Shown: positions 21,919-32,957, counted from the first letter of the stretch. The stretch: 64,000 nucleotides of DNA from Aotearoamyces nothofagi (GCA_015345905.1 JADDTR010000002.1:992001-1056000); one strand, 5' to 3'. Numbers and translations: made by a program. The notes: generated by a model from the letters alone, not told the origin.

Positions 21919-22620
21919 TTATGTTGACTTCTTCTTCTTTCCCTTCAAAGAAGGATCAAGTTTCTCCCAATCCTCCTTATCAGTATACTTTTCAAGCATG
22001 GGCGCCCGTCCCAGCAGCCTCGCCACAGCCGCAAACGCAGCCTGCACTTTCCACGGCACCCACCATCTCAACGGGCCCAGAAGCCCTGCTCTTGGGAACC
22101 ACACCATGGCGCTTGCAGAGATATGTCTGGCGTGTCTATCAGCATGCGACCTTTCTAGTAATTTCCAGGCCTAACAGTATGCGAGGAGCGAAGGCAAAGA
22201 GCTTACTGAATCAGCATAATCCGGAACGGATCTAGCTTCGCCTTCCCCTCGTGCACGTCGTTCAGATACAGGATTAAATTCTGGAAAAAGGCCTTGTCCA
22301 TCGCCTCGGGCGCACCTTCTGGAGTAGCCCAGACCAGCATAACTGTGTCCTCGGTAGTATCATCAGGGTCCGGCCAGAACGTATGCGGAACCAGGGGTCG
22401 GATCTCGTAAGGCCCGTCGGAGGGAGTGAAGACTCGGTCGATGGCATCGAAACCGGTAGTTGTCCCCAGAGAGCCTTGGAGGGTCACGAAGGTCTCGGAT
22501 TGGTTGAAATGGAGATGGTAGGGAGGCACGAAGGGATGGGATTTCCCGAGACGGGTTAGGGGGTGAGAGGCGCGGAAGGTGGTGCGGATGAGAACGCTGG
22601 AGAGGAGGTGATTAGAACTG
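21919..22620 (-). CDS. Small cupin-domain protein (5' end unresolved)
   Basis: The cupin part is open from about 22655 to 22207 and continues in a second exon, from 22135 or 22126, to 21919; both acceptors keep frame. It shows a perfect cupin motif 1, HLHFNQSETFVTLQG (H-x-H-x4-E-x6-G), and a motif-2-like stretch PLVPHTFW. The C-terminal 60 residues contain Trp-rich amphipathic sequence and a Lys-rich end (KGKKKKST). No in-frame ATG exists in the first exon. The only nearby ATG (22659) is in another frame and stops within 16 codons. A further 5' exon is therefore likely, or the gene has lost its start. Substrate and reaction are unknown. It converges with scj1. Confidence 0.6.
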
Positions 22621-24157
22621 AGGTGTAGAAGAAGGTAGAAAAGAAAAGAGGCTGGACATTATCCAGATCAAAAAGCCGCTGGAAATAAATGAAGTTCTTC
22701 TTCCAGTTAGAGTTTCCTATTCAAATAAAGGTGACTCCTCGAATATACTGCCAAGCTATCACTCTGGTCATCCCGAATACCTCGAGCTATAATATGAAAA
22801 ATACGGCCTACGAGGCATTTCGAGATACATCTGGCTTGAGAAATTCAAGCATCATGGAATCATCATGGAGGTGGTAAGGACCTGCTATAACAGGCTCATT
22901 CAGAGGTTTTAGAGGCTGAGACATGTTGAAGAGACTTGTAGATCATATGCTCTTAAACAACGAGAAGAGGTGTGATGATAAGAAAGACGGGCAAGCAAGC
23001 AAGCTATATATTTATTTCCCCGGCAGAGCTACAGCGCTGCACTCCATGCAATGTGCCTCAGATAGAAACCGCTGCACCTTTTGCCAACAGATATCTTCGC
23101 TCGATTGGGCAGTGCTCCCCGTCAAGTGGTAAGCCGCTGCTTTAGAATGCTGAGGGTGCTGATTAGAGCAGCACTCACGTCGTGGAATACGTTCCATGAT
23201 TGGACACAAAACACGATCTCCTAAAACGCATGTCCAATCCAGCGCTGGCGTTGTAAGCTTCAGAGAATCAGGAGACAGTAAGCACTTGAATCAAAAATCA
23301 TGCAGCAAAATGAGAGAATGCACGCCTCGAAAAGAACTCGTTATAGTTGAAGATGATGTTTGTTATTCATGCTCGAGATTCCTCTTCTAAGGAACCTTCG
23401 CTAAGTATATTAAGCGACCAATGCTTAGGGAGCCAATGGTCTTCCTTCTCTAATAATATAGAAGGGCGTTAAAAGAAAGGGAAACTAGACAAAAATGGCA
23501 AAAAAAATACAATTGGAGCGGCAGGTGATCTATTTGACTTGTTAGTGATGGAACATGATGAATGTTGTTGATTTAAGACTTACCGAAACCTGGACTTTTC
23601 GCAATATTGATGCAAAGCGAACACTCTACCACTGAGTTACAGCCCCGGATTGTTGAAGAGAAATGCGTTATTTCGCTACTTATGGATACTATGCGATTAG
23701 CAGTTTAGGCGAGTGAATAACCAAGGTCTTGCCCCAAATAGGATGGTTCACTCGGCAAACTACGGGCACCGCTAAAGAAATTCATTGTTGACGTCATATG
23801 AAGGCAGGTGTCTGATTATTGTAACTACTTCTAAAGTAACTACTAAAGGCTATGCCACTCTTCCTCCTTGAAATTTGGTATCATGAAAGGCCCCTGCGCC
23901 ATGCTCATAAGCAACGCAGAACCATCAAGCAGTGAAAACATTATTATCATTTGCGCCATGTCGCAAGTGTGGGAAATCATATTATGTTTCGAAACAGTGT
24001 TACCCGGTGAAGGCCAGAGAGAGAACTTCTAGGTGTTGTTTATGGGAGACGAGGGAGATGAGGCGTGCCACGTGTGAATTTCATCTTATGAGCACCATCG
24101 TAAGGGCAAGTTAATATTGTTGATGAAATAGAACAACGGCCTCGACCCGGAGCTGCC
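22621..24157. other. Intergenic region
   Basis: It should contain the missing 5' exon and promoter of the cupin gene, and the 3' end of the MARVEL gene. Short open frames show no recognisable domain. A tRNA-like relic at about 23583-23646 is listed separately. Sequence near 23400-23520 is AT-rich. Confidence 0.5.
23583..23646 (-). pseudogene. tRNA-Ala-like relic (pseudogene or tRNA-derived fragment)
   Basis: Read on the minus strand, the 5' half matches a tRNA-Ala: acceptor strand GGGGCTG, an A-box-like TAACTCAGTGGTAGAG, and an anticodon arm TTCGC...GCGAA with TGC in the loop. The loop is seven bases longer than normal, which could be a tiny intron. The T arm (CCAGG TTTCGGT AAGTC) does not pair, and no 3' acceptor strand complementary to GGGGCTG follows. 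I therefore call it a relic. A SINE head is the alternative, but no body or A-tail is visible. Confidence 0.45.
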
Positions 24158-24858
24158 TTAGTGGCGGCGGTACCACTTGCCCCGAGCAGTACGGGTGTTA
24201 GTGCCGATTCCATCACCAGCAACAGCGTGACGGCCTGTATTACGGCGATGGTTTCTGAGGTACCAAAGACCCTATGAGAATGTCAGTGTTCGGGATCCAT
24301 TCGACAAATTCTAGGCTCAGTTGGTTTGAACTTACAAGAAGGGCACTGGCAAGCCAGAAGATTGCAGACAGGAAAGTGAAGGCAATATCAGCCTTCCACT
24401 TCTGGCAAGTACCTTTCTGAGTGATGTCGCCCCAGTGAAAGACACTGCCACAGTGGAGAGGTCCAATAAACTTTACAATAGCATATTAGCTTCTCAATAC
24501 GTTCGGTTCATGGAGTTGAACATACATCAACTAAAAGACCGAAAGCAACGATCCAAGCGACGAAAAGAAGGAGATCAACAGGCCAGTGGATGAAGGTGCC
24601 AGTGAAGGGTATCAGCCATAGTAGAGCAAGCAAGATTGACAGGCCAGCAATGACTTCAGTGTAGATGAAGCGCTTTTTGGTCCAGTTGCTCTGGGTGTGT
24701 CGAACGCTATGGAGGTATTGGCCAGTCAGGCCAGCAACAACGACAGCGAATACAAACTTCGACGATCAGTATTGAATGGTGAAGCTGGGATTTTGGTCTT
24801 TACTTACTTCTCCAATGCGGAGCGGGATGCTCACAAGTCTATCTCCAATAGCAACCAT
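24158..24858 (-). CDS. MARVEL-domain four-helix membrane protein
   Basis: Four exons, 24858-24808, 24756-24526, 24470-24336 and 24271-24158, give 176 aa. All joins are phase 0. Donors are GTAAGT, GTATGT and GTAAGT; the acceptors of introns 1 and 2 are AAG and of intron 3 TAG. Four hydrophobic segments are visible: FVFAVVVAGLTG, VIAGLSILLALLWLI, VDLLLFVAWIVAFGLL and FTFLSAIFWLASALL, with a Cys pair in the loop between the third and fourth (HCGS, GTCQ). The C-terminus is basic. This pattern fits small fungal MARVEL proteins, which sit in the plasma membrane or endomembranes; their roles are mostly unknown. No single long open frame exists because the exons are short. Confidence 0.8.
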
Positions 24859-26352
24859 TCTGGCGGTAGTATTTGTTGCAGCTGGGTCTCGGTAGGCGCG
24901 AGTTGTGGGTTGTGAGTTGTATTGCTGTAGCTGTAGCTGTAGCTGTTGTATAAAGACTAGAGAGTGAAGCTGAAGGGGATTGCGGGGTTTTGTAGAGGAG
25001 GTCGAGCTAAGAGATTCTGCTTGGGGTGACTCCGAGCAAACGGAGTGAATCAACCACTCACCTTTATATTCACCGAAGGTGCGACGTCAGGTTCTGGTTT
25101 CTGCAGACAGCCGTCGCGCCATCGAATGCTGCCAAGGACGAAAAGATGGGCACCGCAGGTTTACTCCACGAGACAGGATTCGACAGTTGTCCCAGCTCTC
25201 TGCCACACGCCACATCGACTCTGTTCGCCCGGTAATGTGAAGTCATCCCACGATATCTGCCTTGCTCGCGCCCATGTTCACGGCCATGCCCATGCCCGTG
25301 CCCATGCAGTCTTGGAAGTCGATCCCCGCATAAGCAGGGCCTGTGTGGCGCAAAGAGGCCATGTGTGGCTGCCGGCATATTGTGAAACATCACAACTGGT
25401 GTTGCTGCACTCTGCATTGGCATCGAGAGGCGGAAAGTCGTGGGTGATCTGGCAGGTTTTGCCACGATTTGGCAGCCATGCATGCGGTGGGGCGACAGCG
25501 AAGACTTGCAGCTTCTTCCGGCCAGCGACGGACTGACGGGCCGCCCAAGGCCATTGCACTCTCGGCGGTGAAGAGACGCCGTACTACTGGCTGCCCGGAA
25601 ACACTTCCAACCAGGAGAAGTAACCACATGATCAAAACTCATCTTGCGCATGGCCAATGGCAGGCGGATCAGACTGGCCAGTGAGATCATGGCCCATTCG
25701 TTTGGCCTCAGGATCTATTTGGTGCTTTTGCAGTTCCAGGGGTGCTTAGAAAGAAATTCAATAAATCAACGAAAACCAGAATAATCATGGTTACATTACA
25801 GACTTACAGTGATTGGATCTTGATTTTCCTAAAAGGGTGTTGGTTTGATATAATCTAGCCCCTATAATCAAATCGGATCATTCATCGCTCTAGTAACTTA
25901 ATTGAAATCTTGCCTAGTTCTTGTACTCGAGTACAAGGTAGCATATATAGATTCCGACCTCTTATAATAACAACAACAACAATAATAATAAAATAATAAA
26001 ATTAAATAAAATTAGATAATAGTCATATATTATCAATCAGCATAGTAGTTAGATGTTCCCGTTCATATCTCACGGATAACATCAGCTTAAGATATAACAA
26101 CATATAAAACCAAGAAGCATAGACAGGCCCGTAAAGGAGTGCTGTCTTTCAGCCGAGATGGCACGTGACTTAATGTGACAGTCGACGACCTACGGGTGCT
26201 CAAATCTACATGGTGCTGATAAATTCGCTTGTCCCAATCAACCAATCAGCCGCGGCCTAATCGGAATCGCTTCCCCAGACCCGGACAATCGAGGAAGCTT
26301 GAAGCTTGAAGCCCGACGTCCACAGCAGTCATTGCGCCTCTCCACCGCGACA
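24859..26352. other. Divergent intergenic region
   Basis: This is the region between the 5' ends of the MARVEL and nuo24 genes. GC-rich sequence at 25100-25700 gives overlapping frames on both strands (one with a His-Gly repeat) that I judge spurious. The part at 25740-26110 is AT-rich, with AAC and AAT runs (25969-26015) and an 18-bp palindrome at 25920-25937. Confidence 0.55.
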
Positions 26353-27358
26353 ATGGCATCCAAACTCACCCCTTTCGTCTTCCGGGCTGCATCGCGGCGA
26401 TGTATAGCTCCACGGCAACAGTGGCGGGCCCTTTCTGCCACCACACGAGCTGCCAGCGGCGCTCTTGCAGTCGTAAGTCCAACATGCTCTCCACGCCGAA
26501 ACACCCCGCGACCTCTACCAGCCATTGACAGACAAATCTAGCACCGGGATACACCCGAGAACAATGCCAGCATCCCTTTCAAGTTCACAGAGCAGAATAA
26601 CAAGCTCGTCGACGAGATCCTCAAGCGCTATCCTCCACAGTACAAAAAGGCGGCCGTGATGCCCATACTCGACCTCGGCCAACGACAACACGGATTCACA
26701 AGTCTCAGCGTCATGAATGAGGTTGCACGGATATTAGAGATGCCGCCAATGCGTGTTTACGAGGTCGCCACATTCTACACCATGTACAATCGGAATCCAG
26801 TAGGAAAGTACCACTTGCAGGTCTGCACAACAGTACGTCTCAATCCGGACAGGGGGGCAAGCATAAAACTGACTTGATGCACAGACACCGTGCCAACTGG
26901 GCGGCTGCGGCAGCGACTCAATTGTCAAGGCAATCGAATCCCACCTCGGCGTCCACAACGGCGAGACCACCAAAGACGGCCTCTTCACATACGTCGAAGT
27001 CGAATGTCTAGGCGCCTGCGTAAACGCACCCATGGTCCAGATCAACGACGACTACTACGAGGACCTAACCCCCGAGAGCGTCGTCGGCCTGCTCAAGGCC
27101 CTACAAGCCAGCGAAGTCCAGACCACCTCGTCGAGTCCACACGTCGAGGCCGGGAAGGGCGCAGTGACGGGAGACGACAAGAACGTCAAGAGCGGAGCCG
27201 ATGTCGGCAAGGATTCCGGCAAGTTATATGAGAGAGGAGGTGCTAAGATACCGGCGCCGGGGCCGTTGAGTGGGCGGGCGTCTTGCGAGAACAGTGCTGG
27301 ATTAACGTCGCTCACGAGCGAGAAATGGGGGCCAGAAGTCTTCCGTAAGGATTTGTAG
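26353..27358 (+). CDS. nuo24: Mitochondrial complex I 24-kDa subunit (NDUFV2/NUO-24)
   Basis: Three exons, 26353-26472, 26542-26832 and 26885-27358, give 294 aa. Residues 1-35 form an Arg-rich mitochondrial presequence. The thioredoxin-like ferredoxin domain has [20 protein letters not shown] and VATFYTMYN. The four [2Fe-2S] cysteines (cluster N1a) are C135, C140, C178 and C182, in CTTTPC and ECLGAC. The second intron (52 bp) falls between the first two of them. The C-terminal 70 residues are a fungal-type extension ending [11 protein letters not shown]. The subunit belongs to the peripheral NADH-dehydrogenase module beside the FMN-binding 51-kDa subunit. Confidence 0.95.
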
Positions 27359-27822
27359 GCGTTGGAGACGGTAGCTGAATCACGTATATATATATATATC
27401 CCGTATGAAATCATACATCCACATGCTGTTCGTCTATGAAGTGAAATTGCAGTACTAATGGGCGTGATCCTCACCGGCCCACGGGAAGCAAGCGTTGAGA
27501 CTCCGTCCCGTCATCACATAGAACGAGGACAATGGCCCCTCAAAACCGAAAGGTTTTACGAATGTTACTATAGAACTTCGCAGCTCCCTAGACGTTGGTA
27601 AAAAGCGCCAAGCCTTGAATCATCAGTTAAAAACAATATCATCGCATTCTCATCATTAATTAGCTGTATCAGAAGCTCTATCTCATTCTCGTAAATTCGT
27701 ATCCGCATCTCAAAACGAGAACTTCTTAAATCGCCGTCCGTCCATCATAAATCATAATCTCAATAACCTTAAATCATCAAGGGAAAGAAATGAAGCAAAA
27801 ACAAAAATAAATCGTAATCATA
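27359..27822. other. Gap between convergent genes
   Basis: This is 464 bp between nuo24 and the DUF3824-like gene. It contains a short TA run at 27386-27398 and otherwise AT-rich sequence, presumably 3' ends of both transcripts. Confidence 0.6.
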
Positions 27823-30813
27823 TCATCTCGTCCTCGGTCCATGACCATGCGACGGGACATCGTCCTCTTCAAAAATACCCCGTAACATATCCTTCCAAGT
27901 TGCTCTCCCTTCCAGCATATCTCCAAACTGGCCTGCCAGACGCTCCACCATTTCAACTTCCCTGTCTCGCTCAATCGGACGACCATCCTTATCAAAACGA
28001 TCAGGCAAGACTTCAACATCACTAGATACGACGGGGCTCGGCGATCTTGAAGGGTTACGGAGACGACGACGCTGGACACTTGGCGTATTTGGACGGTCTG
28101 ATGAGGGATCGGAGTTACGGCGAGCACGCTTTCTGGTTTTCTCGAGACGGCGCGAGGAGCTGGGTGAAAGGGGAGCAAAGGAGACGGACTTGTTAGGGGT
28201 TTCCGCCAAAGGTGAGTCCTTGCCGGAGGAAAGAGGAGAGAGAGAATGCGTGGTTAGACGGTCTAGGAGAATTCATTAGTATTGTGTTGAGATAAGATAT
28301 TAAAGGCTCGAGGAAGGAGCCTGACGTGACGCACCCTCCTCATCTACAATGCCATGTATGTCTCTTTGAGAAGGAGCTTGTGGGACATGGGACTGGGGCG
28401 TTTTTAGACTCACATTCTCGCCCTCTCTTGCTCCTCTGGGTGCAGGATTAACATATGGATCATGCGTTCTTGGGTCGACAGGATAATCTGCAGGGTTATA
28501 GGGAGCTTGATGGTCGTTTCCAGGTGCTGCTGTGGTGGTCGTATGCTGAGCATACCCAGCAGCTGGTGGAGGTGGAGGGGGGAAGTGATTGGCTTCAGGA
28601 TAAAATGCACCGCCAGAAGCACGTGGCGGAGATGGAGAATAGCCGTCGTCATAAGAATCGTTGGCGTAGTCGTTGTCTGCTGCGTCTTCCTCATAGCCTG
28701 GGAAAGAATTAGTAAAGCAGTTTGGATTTGCGAACACGATAATGGATAAATAAAGATAGACTCAAATCAAGGCATCGGAGCCGCCAATCGCTTGAATAAC
28801 GACGTTCTGATAGATGACTGAGAAGGGAATCTAGAGGTAAGATGTTCAGTGCTGGGGGTCCTCACGTCTTCGTTCTTCTCGCTCTGCCTCCTTCCTCTCC
28901 TTTCTCTTCTTGTACTCATTGATACCAATGGCAGCTGCGCCGGTAGCCAATGCACCTCCTGCCAGATCCCGGATTCGACTGTGGCTACGACTATGGGTAC
29001 GGTCACGACGGTGGGAACGACTCCGAGAGCGTGCTTCACGTGTAGCGTACGCACCTACGGGTGCAGCATCAATAGCTGGATCATAGCCAGGTGCGTACGG
29101 AGCTCTATGTTGCGTGTACACAGGGTTTGCTCCGTACTCGACCATACCCTGCTCTGGATCAACACCAGGGTCAGAGTAAGCAGACCTGGCTCTTGATCGA
29201 CTTCTTGACTTGGACTTCTGTATATCTGCGAGCTTTGCAGCGTCCTTCTTAGCCTTCCGCGACTCATACAGGCCAGCAAGGGCGGCACCAGCAAGCCCAG
29301 TAGCTGCAATAGTACCACCACTGCGAATGCGAGAATGTGGCCTCTCTCCCTTACGGCTGCGCGACCTGTTACGGATGGCTTCGGCAATGCCAGCCACGGC
29401 AGCTGCACCGCCGCCTACCTTTGCGATTGTGTCCCTTCGATGCTTGGAGTCTTCATGTCGGCTAAGGCTGCGTGCAACAGCATCCTCCTCCTCATCAGCG
29501 GAATATCTTCGGCGACGAGACACACTACGAGTTCGACTTCTTCCTCTACCTAGCTCTTCTTTCCTGTCACTGTTGCGATTGGCGAGGTATTTGCCAGCGG
29601 CTGCGACAGCGATTGCGGCAGCAGCAACACCTAAGCCGGTCTTCAATTTCGAGTGAGAATGGCGGCTCGATGAGCGTGATCTAGACCGGTCATCTCTTCG
29701 ATAGCGGCTTCGTGCGCGGGTAACAAGCTGTGCGCCTATGGCGCCCAAAGCCGCTCCACTTGCGATCTGGGCTCCTTTGTGGTCCGGTTTGCCCACCTTG
29801 TCTCGATGGTCTGCAAGGATAGCAGCTGCTCCTGCACCAGCCAGTGCGCCTTCGGCCAGGTGGAGTTTGTGGTGCGGACTATGGCTTCGAGATCTGACTT
29901 TCCGCACCCTGCGTACGATCACCTCTGAGCCATCACTGTAGTCATCATCGCTGACTGAATCTCTTGGGCGGATCTCTCGTCGATCATATCGGGAATCATA
30001 CAACTCCTCATCCTTAACCTTTCCATTGTCTCGAACCTCACGGCGATAATAGTAAGCGTCTTCTTCCCGCCGCGGTTCTGGAGGAGCTACTTCTCTTCTT
30101 TCCTCCTCTCTCCGCACGACTTGGTAATCCCGCTCCTCTCGTGGGATGACTATGGGTGCTGGAGGAGGAGCGGCCTCCACAATAATCTGCTGGGGCTCCG
30201 GAGCTCGTTGGCGGATGACGATCGGCAAAGGCGATGGATCTGGGCGAGTGTAATACTCCGTCTCGCGCTGGTATCGTTCAAGCTCGTATGGTGGATCATC
30301 TCTCGGGCGTCTGTCCTCGTCTCTTACAAGCCGCCTCTCAACACTAACATCAACATCCCGGTCTCGCTCCCACGGCCTATCTCGCTCTCTCTCCCATGGC
30401 CGAGCAGATTGTGGCAGTTCAAGTTCGCGCGAACGCGGGCGCTCCCGTTCGTAGACGATAGTGCGTGTACGCTCGCGATCTCGCTCTGGATCACGGAAAG
30501 GCTCTCTTTCGTACTCTCTTATGTCAACAGACGACCGAGGCCTCTGAGGCACTCGGATGGGATCTCTGTCAATGCGGTCTACTCGTTCAACACGACGATC
30601 GATCTCAAGGCCTCTCGGACCAACATCAAGCCGCTCGGAGCGAATGGAACGGCGGTCGTCGTCAAACTCCTCTACACCTCGGCGGCCAATATGGTAACGC
30701 TGAACTGTTTTGTAACCTCCCGGCCGTGAGGAACGGCCGAAATTGGATCTGTCGTCGTCTGAAGAATAGTCGTCGCGATACCGCGACTCTCGAGTCCGTA
30801 TGATTTCCGGCAT
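27823..30813 (-). CDS. Large RS-rich DUF3824-like protein with six Gly/Ala-rich hydrophobic segments
   Basis: Three exons, 30813-28866, 28697-28335 and 28262-27823, give 916 aa. The introns are 168 and 72 bp; the second has a perfect ATACTAATG branch site. Residues 1-300 are extremely Arg/Asp/Glu-rich. From 319 to 634 six Gly/Ala-rich hydrophobic stretches of about 17 residues (at about 319, 347, 391, 464, 499 and 617) alternate with Arg-Ser linkers (RSRSRS, SRSRSS). The DUF3824-type part follows (YSPSPPRASGGAFYPEANHFPPPPP, YNPADYP). The C-terminal exon has NKSVSFAPLSP, then VEVLPDRFDKDGRPI and WKDMLRGIF. Function is unknown. The repeated Gly zippers suggest membrane insertion or self-association, and the RS linkers suggest regulation by phosphorylation; both are inference. 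I use the first in-frame ATG; the frame extends 17 codons further without one. Confidence 0.75.
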
Positions 30814-31212
30814 TCCGGATTGTTGGAGCGCCTGTCGCGAGGCGTCCGGCAGCTCACCCAGCACTCTTTAGTAGCGATAGATACTGCCTGAGTGCAGGAC
30901 TTGTGGATGGTTTCAGATGGCGCTGTAGCTGTCGCTGTAGCTGTGGCTGTGGCTGTGGCAGGGTAGCAGGGCGGGGTGGTGATGCAAATATGGAGGAGGA
31001 AGTAAAAGGGAGAGAGATCTGGCCTGGCAGCGGAGAGCCTTGCGCCTGAAGTGCGTCACAAAGGCCTTGTCCGGATTGTTACGCACCTGCCGTCTGTTAG
31101 GCCTGTTAGGCCTGTTAAGACTGGTCTGCTAGGGTGTCGGAGCGGGTTTTGCGGGCTGGCGCTTGCGATTTAAGGAGCCGGACGGCGTAGCTTAGGTACG
31201 CGGGCAGGGACG

Positions 31213-31248
31213 TTAGGGAGCTTAGGGAGTTTAGGGAGCCTAGGGAGC
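31213..31248. repeat. 9-bp tandem repeat TTAGGGAGC, four copies
   Basis: There are four head-to-tail units, two exact, one ending in T and one starting with C. It contains the telomere word TTAGGG, but the 9-bp period differs from a telomere. Confidence 0.85.
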
Positions 31249-31815
31249 CTCGGGCGCTGTTTCCAGGCTCGAGTTGGCGTGGCGGGCGGACTTGGGCACG
31301 TCAGCGGTTCAGCGCAGCCTTATGGTCGCTAAGGGAGCCGAGCCGGCACGGCGGCAGCAGCTGTGCCAGGGCAGTAGGGCAGTAGGGCAGTACAGCAAGG
31401 ACAGCAGCAGGCAAGTACAGCAGCAGCCCACAACCCAGGCACTGCCAGTCAGTACGAGGCTGTCTGCGACTCTGTCGTACTCTGTACCGGACTCTGGGAG
31501 CGTCGGCAGTGGAGGTTATTCTTCTTCTCTATTCTTCTTCTCTATTGTTCTTGCGGCGGTTGGGGATGCAAGCACAGCAGGGTGGTATGCCTGGGGATGC
31601 GCGAGGCGGGAGGCGGGAGGACGGAGCAATAGAAGCAGAAGGAGGTGCCGCGCATCCAAAGTCTGATTCGTGTACGGGAATGGTTGATTCGCTCGCAGGC
31701 AGGCAGACACTGTGCGATGCACTCGTGGGCGCGTCTCTGGGTCGAGGCTGTGCTTGCTTTGTTGAGTGCAGGATCGAGTCACGAAGCAAGACCGGCTGAA
31801 TCAACGATTGAGCGG

Positions 31816-31871
31816 GTTGATTGAATTGAATTGGATTGAATTGAATTGGATTGAATCGAATCGAATTGAAT
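31816..31871. repeat. TTGAA/TTGGA pentamer tract
   Basis: About eleven pentamers of TTGAA, TTGGA or TCGAA follow one another in non-coding DNA. Confidence 0.85.
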
Positions 31872-32115
31872 GGGAGGGAAGAGGGCCCGGGGTGAAAGGA
31901 AAGGCACGCAGGAGCGGCGGCCACCAAGCGGCCGAGTCAGTCCACGCAGTGGGGTATCGACTACCAAGAGCACTTGCTTACTGGCCTCGAGGACAGTGGG
32001 TGGGCGGTCAGTAGGTGGTGGGTGATGTGATGATGTTGCTGGTGGTTATGCTGTTGCTGTTGCTGCGGACAAGATGATGTTGCGAGAGTGCTCGTATGCG
32101 CCCGGAGCGAACGAA

Positions 32116-32222
32116 GAGTGAGTGAGTGAGTGAGTGTGAGTGAGTGAGTGAGTGAGTGAGTGAGTGAGTGAGTGAGTGAGTGAGTGAGTGAGTGAGTGAG
32201 TGAGTGAGTGAGTGCGTGAGTG
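32116..32222. repeat. GAGT tetranucleotide microsatellite, about 107 bp
   Basis: About 26 GAGT units are interrupted once by a GTGAGT near 32135 and degrade at the right end (GAGTGCGTGAG). It is the longest microsatellite in the window. Confidence 0.95.
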
Positions 32223-32270
32223 GATGTGCCAGTGTGCTTCCGTACCTTCCCACAGGTTCCAGCAGGTGCC

Positions 32271-32295
32271 AGGCCAGGCCAGGCCAGGCCAGGCC
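32271..32295. repeat. AGGCC pentamer, five copies
   Basis: Five exact AGGCC units lie head to tail. Confidence 0.9.
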
Positions 32296-32651
32296 GTCCC
32301 TACTCGGCAGTGCTCGCGAACCCGCGAGATGTGGGACAGAGCGGGCGGGTGGTAAGGTTGGCTGCCAGTCCAGGGAGGGAGGGAGAGCGGGCGGGCGAGA
32401 TGCAGGGCAGGACGGGAATAGATGGTGAATAGGCTATGAAGTGAATATGAAGTGAACGGCGGCAATTCCGATTGCACCCTTCGGCAGGATGGCTGGTAGC
32501 AAGAATGGAAAGAAGGGAAAAGAACGGGCAGCAGTGGGCAAGAATGGAAAGAATGGCAATAGTGGCAAGAAATGGGCAGGAATGATGCACAGCATGCCAG
32601 GTCCTGTTTCTCGCATCTTCGCTGGGGAGCTGGCAGGGAGGGAGCCCGCTG

Positions 32652-32773
32652 GACACGCGCTGGACTCGTACACGCCGGACTCTTACACGCTGGACTCTTA
32701 CACGCTGGACTCACTCACGCTGGACTCTTACGACTCACACACGCTGGACTCACACACGCTGGACTCACATACG
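32652..32773. repeat. 15-bp minisatellite around CACGCTGGACTC
   Basis: Seven to eight imperfect copies of a 15-bp unit (TACACGCTGGACTCT) occur, with variants ACTCACGCTGG and a shortened copy TACGACTCACAC. They create long open frames in several phases without resembling a protein. Confidence 0.88.
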
Positions 32774-32920
32774 AGGACCCCACCAGCCAGCTGGTGGGAG
32801 GGGAGCAGGCAGGCACTGGCAGGCAGAGGCCGATGACGTACTTCGGTGCCTCGATCCGAGAACCCCTCACTGCACACCTGCCTCTCTCTCCGTCCCTCCC
32901 CCCCTGCACTCCCTCACGCC

Positions 32921-32957
32921 TCCCTCTCCCTCTCCCTCTCCCTCTCCCTCTCCCTCG
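32921..32957. repeat. CCCTCT hexamer tract
   Basis: Six consecutive pyrimidine hexamers form a polypurine/polypyrimidine run in the same gene-free block. Confidence 0.85.

Noticed and set aside
25070-25690. 206-codon minus-strand open frame with a His-Gly repeat
   Set aside because: It overlaps equally long frames on the other strand, has no domain, and the His-Gly run comes from a CATGCC-type simple repeat. GC-rich promoter DNA explains it.
29210-29656. 148-codon plus-strand open frame
   Set aside because: It is the antisense of the Gly/Ala and Arg-Ser repeats of the DUF3824-like gene, which explains its Ser/Ala/Leu-rich composition.
32046-32714. 222-codon minus-strand open frame containing long Thr-His-Ser-Leu repeats
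   Set aside because: It is the translation of the GAGT microsatellite and 15-bp minisatellite; frames on both strands are open for the same reason.
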